A stretch of 57,138 nucleotides of DNA from an uncultured Muriicola sp. (GCF_947258935.1 NZ_CAMYKH010000006.1:20061-77198); one strand, 5' to 3'; shown: positions 28,399 to 38,757, counted from the first letter of the stretch. Notes: a model not told the origin generated them from the sequence alone. Program-made: numbers and translations.

Positions 28399-28782
28399 AT
28401 GGTGGTCGCCAAATATATAGTCATAGCCTTTGCTGTTTTTATTATTGGCGCAGGCTTTTTAATGTTGCTAAATCCTCAGAAGGCCCGTGAAATTATAAAA
28501 AAAGCAGGAAGTACTCCTTTGATCAATTACGGAGAGCTGATACTCCGAATGATCCCGGCCGCCGGATTGATACTCTGTGCAACAGTTTCAAAATTTCCTC
28601 AATTCTTTGCCCTACTGGGTTGGTTTATGATGGGAACCTCCGTTTTTCTAATGTTACTTCCCAGAAAATACCATCATGCATATGCCCTTAAATGTGCTGA
28701 TATCCTTACCCCTGCGCGAATAAGAGCCATTGCCCCACTTTCCTTTATTTTTGGCGGCTTTTTATTGTATGCTATCGTTTGA
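28399..28782 (+). CDS. Hypothetical four-helix membrane protein
   Basis: 127 residues, nearly all hydrophobic with four membrane segments (about 4-25, 45-63, 68-83 and 105-125). The GLILCATVSKFPQFFALLGW and RIRAIAPLSFIFGGFLL segments recall small DUF-type membrane proteins of Bacteroidota. The function is unknown. It starts 8 nt after the GH2 stop, so it may belong to that operon. The stop lies 1 nt from the acs stop on the other strand. Confidence 0.7.
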   Translation: MVVAKYIVIAFAVFIIGAGFLMLLNPQKAREIIKKAGSTPLINYGELILRMIPAAGLILCATVSKFPQFFALLGWFMMGTSVFLMLLPRKYHHAYALKCADILTPARIRAIAPLSFIFGGFLLYAIV

Positions 28783-28783
28783 T

Positions 28784-30691
28784 CTATAAGGCATCTTTGA
28801 TAATTGCCTTAACTACCTCCGGATTGAGAAGTGTACTGATATCCCCAAGATTGTCCGTTTCCTTGGAGGCGATTTTTCTAAGAATGCGCCGCATGATCTT
28901 CCCACTGCGGGTTTTTGGAAGTCCTGGCACAAACTGTATCTTATCGAGTTTGGCAATTGGACCAATATGTTCTGTAATTTGCTGATTGATCTCCTTTCGA
29001 AGATTTTCCGGTTTTCTAGACTCCCCTATTTCTTTTAATATCACAAAACCGTATAAAGCGTTCCCTTTGACGTCATGGGGGAATCCAACAATGGCCGATT
29101 CCGCTACAGCAGGATGTTCGTTGATAGCATCCTCTATTGGGGCCGTTCCCAGGTTATGACCCGAAACAATGATCACATCATCTACTCTACCCGTTATTCT
29201 GTAATAGCCTACAGCATCTCTTTTTGCACCATCTCCTGTAAAATACATGTTTTCAAAAGCAGAGAAGTAAGTGTCGTAATATCGTTTATGGTCGCCCCAA
29301 ATAGTGCGCGCCATTGAAGGCCAGGGGTATTTTATGCACAACCTGCCTTCTACCTGCTTCCCCATCAATTCTTGTCCGCGTTCATCCATTAAAGCAAGCT
29401 GCACACCTATAAAAGGAAGGGTGGCAAAGGTTGGTGTTGTGGGTGTTACAAAAGGAATAGGTGATATCATGATCCCTCCGGTTTCGGTTTGCCACCAGGT
29501 GTCTACAATGGGGCTTTTATTCTTTCCAATATTATTATTATACCAATGCCAGGCTTCTTCATTAATGGGTTCACCTACTGTCCCCAATACCTTCAGTGAG
29601 GAAAGATCGTATTTATCTACAAAGCTGAGATTTTCCTTTGCCAGGGCCCTAATGGCGGTTGGGGCCGTATAGAACTGGGTTACTTTGTGTTTTTCTACTA
29701 CCTCCCAAAAGCGACCATGATCTGGGTATGTTGGTATACCTTCGAACATTACCGTGGTTGCACCATTGGCAAGAGGGCCGTAAACGATGTATGAATGACC
29801 CGTAATCCAACCGATATCTGCGGTGCACCAATACACGTCATCTTCCTGATAATTGAAAATATTTTTGAAGGTATAAGCTGTAAATACCATATAACCGGCG
29901 CTACTGTGTACCATACCCTTCGGCTTACCTGTAGATCCTGACGTATACAGGATAAACAAGGGGTCTTCAGCATCCATTATCTCAGCCTTATTTTTCGAAC
30001 TGGCCTTATCTAATAAGGGTTGTAGCCATTGGTCTCTACCTTTTTCCATTACAATGGAAGCGCCGGTTCTCTTCACTACTAAAACGGATTTTATCCCGGG
30101 ACAAGTCTCCAGGCTTTGATCTACAATTCCTTTTAGGTCAATGGTCTTGGTGCCTCTGTATGAACCATCTGATGTAATCACCATTTTACAATCGCAGTCA
30201 TTAATTCTGGTGGCAAGGGCCAGAGAAGAAAATCCGGCAAACACAACAGAATGTATTGCGCCAATCCGGGCACAAGCTAGCACCGAAATTGCCAGTTCCG
30301 GGATCATAGGTAAGTAGATACAAACCCTATCCCCTTTTTCTACACCCTTCTCTTTGAGTACATTGGCCATTTTACAGACCCTTTCATGAAGCTGGTTATA
30401 GCTAATATGTTGTGCTTTTTCCGCGGGATCATTAGGTTCAAAAAGGATGGCTGTTTTATCGCCCCTAATATGGAGATGCCTGTCAATACAATTTTCTGTA
30501 ATATTTAATTTCGCGTTTTCAAACCATGCTACTTCCGGTTTGGAAAAATCCCATCGCATCACATTGGTCCATCGTTTTCTCCAAACGAAATGTTCTTCTG
30601 CTATCTCTTCCCAGAAATTTTCTGGTTCGCGTACCGACTTTCGATAGATCTGAAAATATTCTTCTAAATTTTTGATATAGTAATTACTCAT
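28784..30691 (-). CDS. acs: Acetyl-coenzyme A synthetase
   Basis: 635 residues. It converts acetate, ATP and CoA to acetyl-CoA by an acetyl-AMP step. The ANL-superfamily motifs are all present: phosphate-binding loop YTSGSTGKPKGMVHS, DTWWQTETGG, TGRVDDVI, and the C-terminal KTRSGKIMRR in which Lys598 is the conserved catalytic and acetylation-controlled lysine. It is followed upstream on the same strand by a two-subunit sodium symporter (10 nt gap), which fits acetate uptake and activation in one operon. Confidence 0.97.
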   Translation of the reverse strand: MSNYYIKNLEEYFQIYRKSVREPENFWEEIAEEHFVWRKRWTNVMRWDFSKPEVAWFENAKLNITENCIDRHLHIRGDKTAILFEPNDPAEKAQHISYNQLHERVCKMANVLKEKGVEKGDRVCIYLPMIPELAISVLACARIGAIHSVVFAGFSSLALATRINDCDCKMVITSDGSYRGTKTIDLKGIVDQSLETCPGIKSVLVVKRTGASIVMEKGRDQWLQPLLDKASSKNKAEIMDAEDPLFILYTSGSTGKPKGMVHSSAGYMVFTAYTFKNIFNYQEDDVYWCTADIGWITGHSYIVYGPLANGATTVMFEGIPTYPDHGRFWEVVEKHKVTQFYTAPTAIRALAKENLSFVDKYDLSSLKVLGTVGEPINEEAWHWYNNNIGKNKSPIVDTWWQTETGGIMISPIPFVTPTTPTFATLPFIGVQLALMDERGQELMGKQVEGRLCIKYPWPSMARTIWGDHKRYYDTYFSAFENMYFTGDGAKRDAVGYYRITGRVDDVIIVSGHNLGTAPIEDAINEHPAVAESAIVGFPHDVKGNALYGFVILKEIGESRKPENLRKEINQQITEHIGPIAKLDKIQFVPGLPKTRSGKIMRRILRKIASKETDNLGDISTLLNPEVVKAIIKDAL

Positions 30692-30701
30692 CGTACTTTA
30701 T

Positions 30702-32393
30702 TTAATGTGACCTGGCCCTGCCGGCACCCTTCGGTAGCCTAATGGTTTCTACTATTTGTTGCACTTCCTCCGGTGGGTCTTTTGTATATGTTGAAATAAC
30801 AAGGGATACTATAAAATTAAGCAACATTGCTATGGTTCCAAAACCTTCGGGAGAAATTCCAAACCACCAATCTTCCGGACCTCCGCCTCCAAACATATCG
30901 AACTTAAATTTCAACATGTAAAAGAGCATTACCAGAATACCCGCCACCATACCTGCGGTAGCCCCTTCCTTATTCATCTTCTTATAGAAAATTCCCAAAA
31001 TAATGGCGGGAAAAAAGGAAGCCGCAGCCAACCCAAAGGCCAATGCCACAGTAGCTGCTACAAAGTCGGGGGGATTAATGCCAAAATACCCGGCAATACA
31101 AACGGCAACCACAGCCGATAATCTGGCATAAACAAGTTCAGCTTTATCCGTAATGTTTGGCTTCCATTGCTTTTTGATCAGATCGTGTGATATAGAAGTG
31201 GAGATCACCAATAAAAGGCCAGCGGCTGTTGATAATGCTGCCGCCAGTCCACCGGCGGCTACCAATGCTATTACCCAATTTGGAAGATCAGCGATCTCCG
31301 GATTGGCCAATACGGTAATATCCGGATCCACGGTTAATTCATTTTTGTCAGCATCACCTACATACTGAATTAGACCATCATTATTCTTATCATTGAAAAC
31401 TATTAGTCCGGTTGTTTCCCATTTTTGGAACCAAGGGGGCATATTTTCATAAGGTTGATCACTAACGGTCTCCAGGAGGTTTGTTCTTGCAAAAACAGCA
31501 ACTGCGGGTGCCGTAGTATATAAAATGGCAATAAAGAGTAAGGCATAACCGGCCGACTTTCTGGCATCGCGTACATTAGGAACCGTAAAAAAACGCACAA
31601 TTACATGCGGTAAACCGGCTGTTCCTACCATCAAAGCTGCCGTGATACAAAAGACATCGATCATGGCCTTGGAGCCATTTGTATAGGCCGTAAATCCCAG
31701 GTCTGTGGAAAGCCCATCTAACTTATCTAATAAGGAGATATTCTCGCCCAATACCTCTGCCCCAATACCCAATTGTGGAATAGGGTTGCCTGTAATTTGG
31801 ATAGATATAAAAATAGCCGGGACCATAAAGGCAAAGATCAAGACACAATATTGGGCCACCTGGGTATAGGTAATACCTTTCATCCCACCCAAAACAGCGT
31901 AAAAGAGCACAATGATCATCCCGATCATAACACCGGTATTAATTGGCACTTCTAAAAAACGAGAAAAGACCAGTCCTACCCCGCGCATTTGTCCTGCCAC
32001 ATAGGTAAAGGATACCAGCAAGGCACAAACCACTGCTACCGTCCTGGTTATATTGGAATAATATCGATCCCCAATAAAGTCGGGCACAGTAAACTTCCCA
32101 AACTTTCGAAGATATGGGGCTAAAAGGAGGGCCAGTAGAACATAGCCTCCGGTCCAACCCATAAGATATACAGAACCATCGTAGCCCGTAAAGGACAGAA
32201 GGCCTGCCATGCCCAAAAAGGAGGCCGCAGACATCCAATCTGCTGCCGTAGCCAATCCGTTAGCCAATGCGGGTACATGACCCCCAGCGATGTAAAAATC
32301 GCTTGTTGAACTCGCCCTGGACCAAATAGCAATGCCTATATAGATGGAAAATGAAATAATGACCAGGAGTAGGGTCCAACTTTGTACATCCAT
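30702..32393 (-). CDS. Sodium/solute symporter large subunit (SSS family, VC_2705-type; acetate-like)
   Basis: 563 residues with about 13 membrane segments. The SSS signature GGHVPALANGLATAADWMSA lies near residue 37. A hydrophilic loop at about 305-365 holds an EF-hand-like sequence (DKNNDGLIQYVG, residues 335-346), which is typical of the TIGR03648 (VC_2705) subgroup in my recollection. Together with the small-subunit gene upstream it forms the VC_2705-type two-component symporter. Its place next to acs suggests acetate or a short-chain acid. Often annotated as ActP, but the true substrate is not shown. Confidence 0.88.
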   Translation of the reverse strand: MDVQSWTLLLVIISFSIYIGIAIWSRASSTSDFYIAGGHVPALANGLATAADWMSAASFLGMAGLLSFTGYDGSVYLMGWTGGYVLLALLLAPYLRKFGKFTVPDFIGDRYYSNITRTVAVVCALLVSFTYVAGQMRGVGLVFSRFLEVPINTGVMIGMIIVLFYAVLGGMKGITYTQVAQYCVLIFAFMVPAIFISIQITGNPIPQLGIGAEVLGENISLLDKLDGLSTDLGFTAYTNGSKAMIDVFCITAALMVGTAGLPHVIVRFFTVPNVRDARKSAGYALLFIAILYTTAPAVAVFARTNLLETVSDQPYENMPPWFQKWETTGLIVFNDKNNDGLIQYVGDADKNELTVDPDITVLANPEIADLPNWVIALVAAGGLAAALSTAAGLLLVISTSISHDLIKKQWKPNITDKAELVYARLSAVVAVCIAGYFGINPPDFVAATVALAFGLAAASFFPAIILGIFYKKMNKEGATAGMVAGILVMLFYMLKFKFDMFGGGGPEDWWFGISPEGFGTIAMLLNFIVSLVISTYTKDPPEEVQQIVETIRLPKGAGRARSH

Positions 32394-32421
32394 AGTTTAA
32401 GCGGTTGGTTTTTTGTAATGA

Positions 32422-32682
32422 CTACTCATCATACCCAAATTTCTTATCGAGTTTATTCATTAGTCGAACATAGACAAAAATCAGGATCACAAAGACATAA
32501 ATTGCGCCTTGCTGCGCAAACCAGAAACCGAGCCCAAAGCCGCCAATTCTGATCGTATTCAGGGCATCCTTAAAAAGAATCCCTGCACCAAAGGAGACCA
32601 GAAACCATATACTTAGCAAGATTATTAAGTAGCGTAGATTTTCTTTCCAATAAGCAGTTGCCTTTTTTTGTTTAGTATCCAT
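32422..32682 (-). CDS. DUF4212 protein, sodium symporter small subunit
   Basis: 86 residues from the ATG at 32682 (a TTG at 32691 is less likely). Two membrane segments at about 20-40 and 56-76 with a conserved RIGGFGLGFWFAQQGAIYVF core. This matches the TIGR03647 probable sodium:solute symporter small subunit. It is the first gene of the operon, 28 nt before the large subunit. The role is analogous to YjcH of enterobacterial ActP, which is unrelated in sequence. Confidence 0.88.
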   Translation of the reverse strand: MDTKQKKATAYWKENLRYLIILLSIWFLVSFGAGILFKDALNTIRIGGFGLGFWFAQQGAIYVFVILIFVYVRLMNKLDKKFGYDE

Positions 32683-32775
32683 TTCTAGCAAATAAAATAT
32701 GCGTGGAACAAAATACTAAATTATACGGGATTAGCTTCGCAGGGAGTGTACAATCGAAAAAGAATTGCGATAAAT

Positions 32776-32958
32776 CTATTGTTCCAGGCTTACTGCCTGA
32801 AATCCTCGAAGTTCCTGATCGTCAAATTGGGCCGATACTTCTATTGGGTTACAGCATACCTCACAGTCTTCCACATAGGTTTGACCAGAAACGGAAGTAT
32901 CCAGGAGCATTGAAATCTCTTCCCAGCAATACGGACATTGAAAAAAATGTTCAAGCAT
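32776..32958 (-). CDS. CPXCG motif cysteine-rich protein
   Basis: 60 residues. The name motif is seen as FQCPYCWEEISMLLD and EDCEVCCNPIEV: two Cys pairs of a zinc ribbon. The function is unknown; relatives occur widely in proteobacteria and Bacteroidota. It follows the TolC gene by 9 nt on the same strand, so it is the last gene of the efflux operon. The ATG at 32958 is the best start. Confidence 0.82.
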   Translation of the reverse strand: MLEHFFQCPYCWEEISMLLDTSVSGQTYVEDCEVCCNPIEVSAQFDDQELRGFQAVSLEQ

Positions 32959-32967
32959 TTGGAAGCC

Positions 32968-34317
32968 TTATAATTCAACGTTCAATAATTGTCCGGTGAG
33001 TTGCAGTAATTGAAGTTCTGCAAGTTTAGCGTCGTATTTAGCTAAGTTCTTATTGGTTTGTGCATTGAGCAGGTTGATCTGTGCCTGACGAAATTCTATT
33101 GAGGTGATCCTTCCCAATTGAAATTGTTCTTTGGATCTTTCAAAATTGTTCTGGTTGGTGATCACATTTTGTTCCTGTATTGCGTAAATATTTAACCGAT
33201 TTTCATAAATATCCAACGCATTCAGGATGTCGCGATCCACTTCTATTTCTATTTGCTTTTTCAACAATTCCTGGTTCTCATATGCGATCTTCGCATTCCT
33301 GATCCGCACAGTTGTACCACCGCCATCGAACAAATTCCATGTTAATCTCGCGCCAAGGCTAAAGTTGTACGTCTCGTTATTGGTTCCAGGGAAAAAGGCA
33401 GAAGCGGCACTTTGATTTAAATTCCAGCCATAGGTACCATTAAGACCTATAGTAGGCAGATAACCAGACCTACTTATCTTGATATCATACTCGTTGATCA
33501 GGAGGTTCTTTTTGGTTTGCAGCAATGCTACATTATTATCTTTTGCCAGCGAAATATAGTCATCTAGTTGTAATCTGGGGATAAAAACAACTACGGTATC
33601 TACCTTAAAAGTATCATTCAGATTTTGATTTAAAACCACATTTAAATCACGTTTGGTATTAGACAATTGTTGATGGGCATTTAATAGATTGATACTGTCA
33701 TTGGTCACATCTACCTGCGCATTTAAAATATTCAGTTTGGTATTCTGACCATATTCAAAGGCGTATTCTGCCCGGGTTATACGGTCTTTGGAAATTTCCA
33801 GTGCCTGTTTAAGTACGTTGACGTTCTCTGATAGTCGGGCCACTTCAAAATATATACTCAGCAATTGAAGTACGGTATTTTCAATAGTTTCCCGGGCCTG
33901 CAATTCTGAAAGTTGGTATTGTTCTTTTAGGCTTTTATAGTTGTAAAAACGCCCCAGGCCATCGAATAAAGTATAGTCTAAAGAAAGGCCGGAGTTATAA
34001 CGTTGGGCCTCAGCCTTGTCGAGCTCTACATCGGGCCTTGGAACTCCATTTTCCTGGAATTGTCCCGGAAATTCAATAGTAGCATCGTCCCTGTTATAGG
34101 TAGCTCCGGCACTTCCGGTTAAAGTAGGTAAGAAGCCTGTATTCAGGATGCTTTGGTTGTTTTCGGCAATCTCAACCTGGTTCTTGGCCACCTTAATTCC
34201 AAAATTATTATATAGGGCCGTGGAAACGGCATCGTCTTTTAACAATAATTGTTCCTGTGCTCTAGTACTTATCGCTATAAATACCAATAGCATGAAAATC
34301 GTATGGTACTTCCTCAT
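32968..34317 (-). CDS. TolC family outer membrane efflux protein
   Basis: 449 residues. A signal peptide (FMLLVFIAISTRAQ) precedes two OEP repeats, each a helical hairpin with beta strands. The helical segments are rich in Gln, Asn, Leu and Lys, and the ending FRQAQINLLNAQTNKNLAKY is the usual TolC motif. It forms the outer membrane channel of the RND pump encoded upstream. It overlaps the RND gene by 1 nt. Confidence 0.93.
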   Translation of the reverse strand: MRKYHTIFMLLVFIAISTRAQEQLLLKDDAVSTALYNNFGIKVAKNQVEIAENNQSILNTGFLPTLTGSAGATYNRDDATIEFPGQFQENGVPRPDVELDKAEAQRYNSGLSLDYTLFDGLGRFYNYKSLKEQYQLSELQARETIENTVLQLLSIYFEVARLSENVNVLKQALEISKDRITRAEYAFEYGQNTKLNILNAQVDVTNDSINLLNAHQQLSNTKRDLNVVLNQNLNDTFKVDTVVVFIPRLQLDDYISLAKDNNVALLQTKKNLLINEYDIKISRSGYLPTIGLNGTYGWNLNQSAASAFFPGTNNETYNFSLGARLTWNLFDGGGTTVRIRNAKIAYENQELLKKQIEIEVDRDILNALDIYENRLNIYAIQEQNVITNQNNFERSKEQFQLGRITSIEFRQAQINLLNAQTNKNLAKYDAKLAELQLLQLTGQLLNVEL

Positions 34318-37300
34318 TATTTAGTATCCTTCAATTCTTTTTCTAAATCTTTTTTTGGGTCTGAAACAGGAGAACCATTGGTTGGCTCTTTAAGGATTTT
34401 GGTTACTATTTGGCCTTGTAAATAGACCTCCTCTTTTTGTTCCTTTATAGCTCGTTCTACCTCTTCTTTTGTAATAACATTCCCTGTCGCCAACCATTTT
34501 GTACTCACCTTTACCTTATTACTAAAAGACAAGAAAATAGGTAACATGATTAACGTAAGAACTGTAGCAAAACCAATACCATAGGCTATAGAAATGGCCA
34601 TTGGAATTAGAAACTGGGCCTGTCTGCTTTGTTCAAATATTAATGGAGCCAGACCAGCGGCCGTGGTTAAGGATGTTAAGAAAATAGCCCTGAACCTCGA
34701 TCTTCCAGCCTCAAATATGGCATCATCAAAATTCATCCCATTTCGCAGATTACTATTAAACTTCCCTATAAGGACCAAACCATCATTAACCATGATCCCA
34801 ATTAGTGCAATGATCCCCAGCATGGATAATATATTCATGGGAAAATTATGTATGTAATGACCCCAAGCTACTGCTGTTAAACTAAAGGGAATAAGGAGCA
34901 GTAACATCAGAGGCTGACTAAAGCTCCTGAAGGTAAAGGCAATAGTTACATAGATCAGTAATAGTACCGTTAGCCCTACAAACTGAAGCGAGCCAATCAG
35001 TTTTCCTGCTTCCCTGTTTTGCCCTTCATAGGAGGCTGATACAGTGGGATATCTGGATTGTATTTCCGGCATGATCTCAGTTCGTATCTCGGTCATAACA
35101 TCAGTTGCACTTGTAGTTTGTGCATCCTTTAGATCGGCCGAAATTTGAATTTCACGTTGTCCGTCCAAATGATTTATAGCAACCTCGCCTCGTTCAATAG
35201 TATAATTTGCGATCTCTTTTAACGGCACCCTGCTTCCATTGGGTGCAACAATGCGCATTTCATCCAGATCGGATATGGAGGATCTGTTTTCTCTATCATA
35301 ACGTACCCAAACACGAATCTCATCTTGTCCCCGTTGAAAACGTTGTGCCTGTGTCCCGAAAAATCCGGCTCTAACCTGATTCATTACGGTCCTTAGATCT
35401 AATCCAAGTAAATAGGCATTTTCCTTAAGCTCTAAGCGTATCTCTTTGATACCTGCAGGATCATTATCTGCAACATCCTTCAATTCTGTATTACTTAAAA
35501 GTGCATTTTTTAGTTCTATTTTTGCTCCTTTAAGTTCATCTATATTGTACCCCAGTAATGATACGGAAACAGGATCTCCTCCAAAATTACCTCCTGATCC
35601 GTAAATTAGGCTTTCAACTCCTATTACGGGGCCTACCAATTCGCGCAGACGCGTAGTAACCATATCGGAACGTATGGCATCCGGGCGTTCTTCCCCTGGC
35701 AACAAATTAATGGTAAGCGTTGCTGAGGATGAACCAGGGCCAACATTCTTAATTACATTTTCGTAAAGTATCTTATCCGTCCCCTTTAGGTATTGCTCCG
35801 TCAATTCCTGATTTACGATCTCGGCCTTTTCTTCAATTACGCTAATAATAGAATCTGTAACTTTTTCATTAGTCCCATTTGGCATCTGCAGAGTTACCTG
35901 CACCCTGTCACTCGCTATTTGCGGAAAAAAAGCGGTGCGAATAATTCCACCTCCAACAGATCCAAAGGTTAATAACAGTGCAAAAACGAAGAATGAAAAT
36001 GTGAGCAATTTGTACTTAAGTGCAAAACGCAAGGTTGGGCTGTACATCTTGTCCCGGAGCCATGCCATAGCACGATCTCCTGATTGATTGATTACCCTTA
36101 GTTTAGAAAATACTTTGGCGATCCCTTTCTTGGGTTTGTTATCTATGGGTTTCAAAGCCTTAGAATGCGCCAAATGCGCAGGTAAAATGATCAGTGCTTC
36201 AATTAGTGATACAGCTAGCGTGAGTATTACAATGACCGATACTTCCCCAAAGAATTCTCCAATTCTACCGTCCAGAAACAGGAATATGGAAAAGGCCAGT
36301 ACCGTTGTAATAATTGCCGATACAATAGGAGGAAGTACCTCCATAGTGCCGTCTATTGCTGCCTGTACAGGTGTTTTTCCTTTTTCATAATGCTGGTAAA
36401 TATTCTCAGCTATCACAATTCCGTCATCTACCAAAATACCAATTACGATGATCATACCGAATAGCGATAAGACATTGATGGTCACATCAAAATACCCTGC
36501 AAAAATAAACATCCCTAAAAAGGATATTGGCAAGCCAAAAGCCACCCAGAATGCTAATCGTGTGTTTAGAAACAAGGACAGGAAAATAAGGACAAGGGCC
36601 ATCCCCATTATGGCATTCTCGGTCAGTAATTTGGTACGTTCTGTTAGAGTTACGGACAGGTCGCTAACCACATTTAATTTAACGTTATTGTATTTCTGAT
36701 TAAACTCCTCGATATAGTTTCTTACTTTTTCAGCCGAAGAAATAAGGTCTTCGGTATTTGTGCTTGTTATGGTTGTACTTACGGAGAGATTCCCATTAAA
36801 ATAAGATGCGTTGGGAGTTTCGGAAAAACGGTCCCTAACCACTGCCACGTCTTTGAGTCTGATTGTTTGGCCTGAAGCATCGGCCCGAATGATTAAATTG
36901 GAAAGTTCAACCCCATAATAGGACCTGTTATTGGCCCTGATAAGGTACTCCTCTGCATCGGTCTTGATGTTTCCCCCGGTAACAAGAATGTTGGCATTTG
37001 AAACGGCTTGTGCCACTTCGGTAAAGGACATGCCATACGCCAGAAGACTATTTTCATTTACCGCAATTTCTATCTCTTCCTGCGGATATCCTGACACATT
37101 GATTTGGGATATACCATCAATAGACCTTATATCGTTTTCAATTTGACGCCCTATCTGTTTTAAGGTTGCCAAAGGAATGTTATCCCCACTAATTGCAAAG
37201 CTAATGGTCTGCCTTACTACTTCTAATTTTGATACTATTAAGGGTTCCATGCCGGTTGGGAACGTTGGCACCCGGTCTACGGCATTCTTAACCTGCAAGA

Positions 37301-37616
37301 GCATAAAGTCTACATCCCTACCTTTTTCTATTTCTACATTGATACTACCGCTGTTCTCCCTGGAGGTAGAGGTTACTCTATCTACCCCTTCGAGCCCTTT
37401 TAAATTATCTTCGATCTTTAAAACTATCCCTTCTTCGATCTCTTGCGGTGAAGCCCCGGGATAGGTTATGTTTATGGAGATGTTCTTTGAATCGGTCAGT
37501 GGAAAGAAGGAAGATTTTAAGGATAATGCTCCCACAATTCCAAATATAAAAAAGGCAATGATCACAACATTGACCGCCACATGATATTTTATGAAATAAG
37601 CGATGATATTTCTCAT
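34317..37616 (-). CDS. RND efflux transporter permease subunit (HAE-1/AcrB-like)
   Basis: 1099 residues with twelve membrane segments and two large periplasmic loops. TM4 carries GILVDDGIVIAEN with Asp397 and Asp398, the proton-relay pair equivalent to AcrB D407/D408. The second half has GIMVNDGLVLIGKFN in the mirrored position. It exports hydrophobic compounds with the adaptor and TolC partners. The C-terminal 60 residues (from about 1040, EEVERAIKEQKEEVYLQGQI) form a charged cytoplasmic tail. It overlaps both neighbours (1 and 4 nt). Confidence 0.95.
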   Translation of the reverse strand: MRNIIAYFIKYHVAVNVVIIAFFIFGIVGALSLKSSFFPLTDSKNISINITYPGASPQEIEEGIVLKIEDNLKGLEGVDRVTSTSRENSGSINVEIEKGRDVDFMLLQVKNAVDRVPTFPTGMEPLIVSKLEVVRQTISFAISGDNIPLATLKQIGRQIENDIRSIDGISQINVSGYPQEEIEIAVNENSLLAYGMSFTEVAQAVSNANILVTGGNIKTDAEEYLIRANNRSYYGVELSNLIIRADASGQTIRLKDVAVVRDRFSETPNASYFNGNLSVSTTITSTNTEDLISSAEKVRNYIEEFNQKYNNVKLNVVSDLSVTLTERTKLLTENAIMGMALVLIFLSLFLNTRLAFWVAFGLPISFLGMFIFAGYFDVTINVLSLFGMIIVIGILVDDGIVIAENIYQHYEKGKTPVQAAIDGTMEVLPPIVSAIITTVLAFSIFLFLDGRIGEFFGEVSVIVILTLAVSLIEALIILPAHLAHSKALKPIDNKPKKGIAKVFSKLRVINQSGDRAMAWLRDKMYSPTLRFALKYKLLTFSFFVFALLLTFGSVGGGIIRTAFFPQIASDRVQVTLQMPNGTNEKVTDSIISVIEEKAEIVNQELTEQYLKGTDKILYENVIKNVGPGSSSATLTINLLPGEERPDAIRSDMVTTRLRELVGPVIGVESLIYGSGGNFGGDPVSVSLLGYNIDELKGAKIELKNALLSNTELKDVADNDPAGIKEIRLELKENAYLLGLDLRTVMNQVRAGFFGTQAQRFQRGQDEIRVWVRYDRENRSSISDLDEMRIVAPNGSRVPLKEIANYTIERGEVAINHLDGQREIQISADLKDAQTTSATDVMTEIRTEIMPEIQSRYPTVSASYEGQNREAGKLIGSLQFVGLTVLLLIYVTIAFTFRSFSQPLMLLLLIPFSLTAVAWGHYIHNFPMNILSMLGIIALIGIMVNDGLVLIGKFNSNLRNGMNFDDAIFEAGRSRFRAIFLTSLTTAAGLAPLIFEQSRQAQFLIPMAISIAYGIGFATVLTLIMLPIFLSFSNKVKVSTKWLATGNVITKEEVERAIKEQKEEVYLQGQIVTKILKEPTNGSPVSDPKKDLEKELKDTK

Positions 37617-38746
37617 TGTTCAATATTTTGAGCGGTCTCTCCCTGATATACTTTAACCAACATCCCGGCGTATGCGCCAACTACTGGTTTAGTTATGATT
37701 GTTATGCCATCTGGCACTTCTTTTAAAACTACCTTCTTGTTTGAAAAATACACGGGTTTTACATCGATCAGATCTAAGATCGTATCGCGGACAACAAATA
37801 TTTTATCATTTTCCATAAGCAAGTTTCTGTCTATTTCAATAGCATTGGTCTCTTGTTTGGCATTTAAATTTGCCTCCAGATACATTCCTTCTTTTAGGTC
37901 CCTATCGCTTACTTCAATAAATGCCTTTATGGTTTGAGTTGCCTGATCTACACTACCATTTATCCTCGTAACCTTCCCCTTATAAGTTTTGTTGCGATCT
38001 AGCGTCACCAGGTTTACAACTTCCCCTATTTTTAAAAGATCACTGAAGGTTTTGCTTACGGCAACTTCTAATTCATACACATCTGTATTAATAAATTCTC
38101 CGAGTTTTTGACCAGACCTTACCAGGGAACCTTCTGTCACTAATGCCTCTGTTAGTATACCGCTAAAGGGCGCTTTTATAGTGTACTTACTTAAGCGTTG
38201 TTCAAGATTTTTAACGTTGTAATAGTTGGTTTGAATACCACGGCCAGATATAAAGTACTTCTCGTTTTCCGTTGTCATCACCGGAAGGGCAGGAGTTGTT
38301 CTGTCCATATCAAAGTTGGAGAGGTACGCCTGCCATTTTGGATAGACCTCGGGATAATCTAGCCGAAGATCTGGCATAATAGAGGTGATTAAATTGTATA
38401 AATTACTCTTCGCAGACTGTACACTCGCATAATACTCAGAGGCATCTATCCGAATAATAGTTTCTCCAGCGCTGTATGGCTGTCCTGCTTTAAAGAGTTT
38501 ATTCCCTTTTTTGAATACTCCCTGAACCTCAGCAAAAAGCTCTACCCTGCGTTTGGCAGTAAGATTGCCATTGGCCGGCACAATGATAGCTACTGTTCCG
38601 TTGGTAACTGTTTGGGTAAAAACGGTCTTAACCACTTTTTCCACCCTTGGTTTTGTGCGGGTTTTACTATCAACTATCTGTTTCGATAAAAAGATTCCCA
38701 ATATAATTATTAGGACCCCTGCTATTGATAAAACTATTTTTCTCAT
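37613..38746 (-). CDS. RND efflux periplasmic adaptor subunit (MFP)
   Basis: 377 residues. An N-terminal anchor (SIAGVLIIILGIFLS) is followed by split lipoyl, alpha-hairpin and beta-barrel domains. RVELFAEVQGVF and the AGETIIRID half-motifs and the YTIKAPFSGILTEALVTEGS segment are the two halves of the lipoyl domain. It links the RND permease to TolC. It starts 11 nt after the marR stop and overlaps the RND gene by 4 nt, so it is the second gene of the operon. Confidence 0.93.
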   Translation of the reverse strand: MRKIVLSIAGVLIIILGIFLSKQIVDSKTRTKPRVEKVVKTVFTQTVTNGTVAIIVPANGNLTAKRRVELFAEVQGVFKKGNKLFKAGQPYSAGETIIRIDASEYYASVQSAKSNLYNLITSIMPDLRLDYPEVYPKWQAYLSNFDMDRTTPALPVMTTENEKYFISGRGIQTNYYNVKNLEQRLSKYTIKAPFSGILTEALVTEGSLVRSGQKLGEFINTDVYELEVAVSKTFSDLLKIGEVVNLVTLDRNKTYKGKVTRINGSVDQATQTIKAFIEVSDRDLKEGMYLEANLNAKQETNAIEIDRNLLMENDKIFVVRDTILDLIDVKPVYFSNKKVVLKEVPDGITIITKPVVGAYAGMLVKVYQGETAQNIEQ

Positions 38747-38757
38747 TGTTTGGGTTC

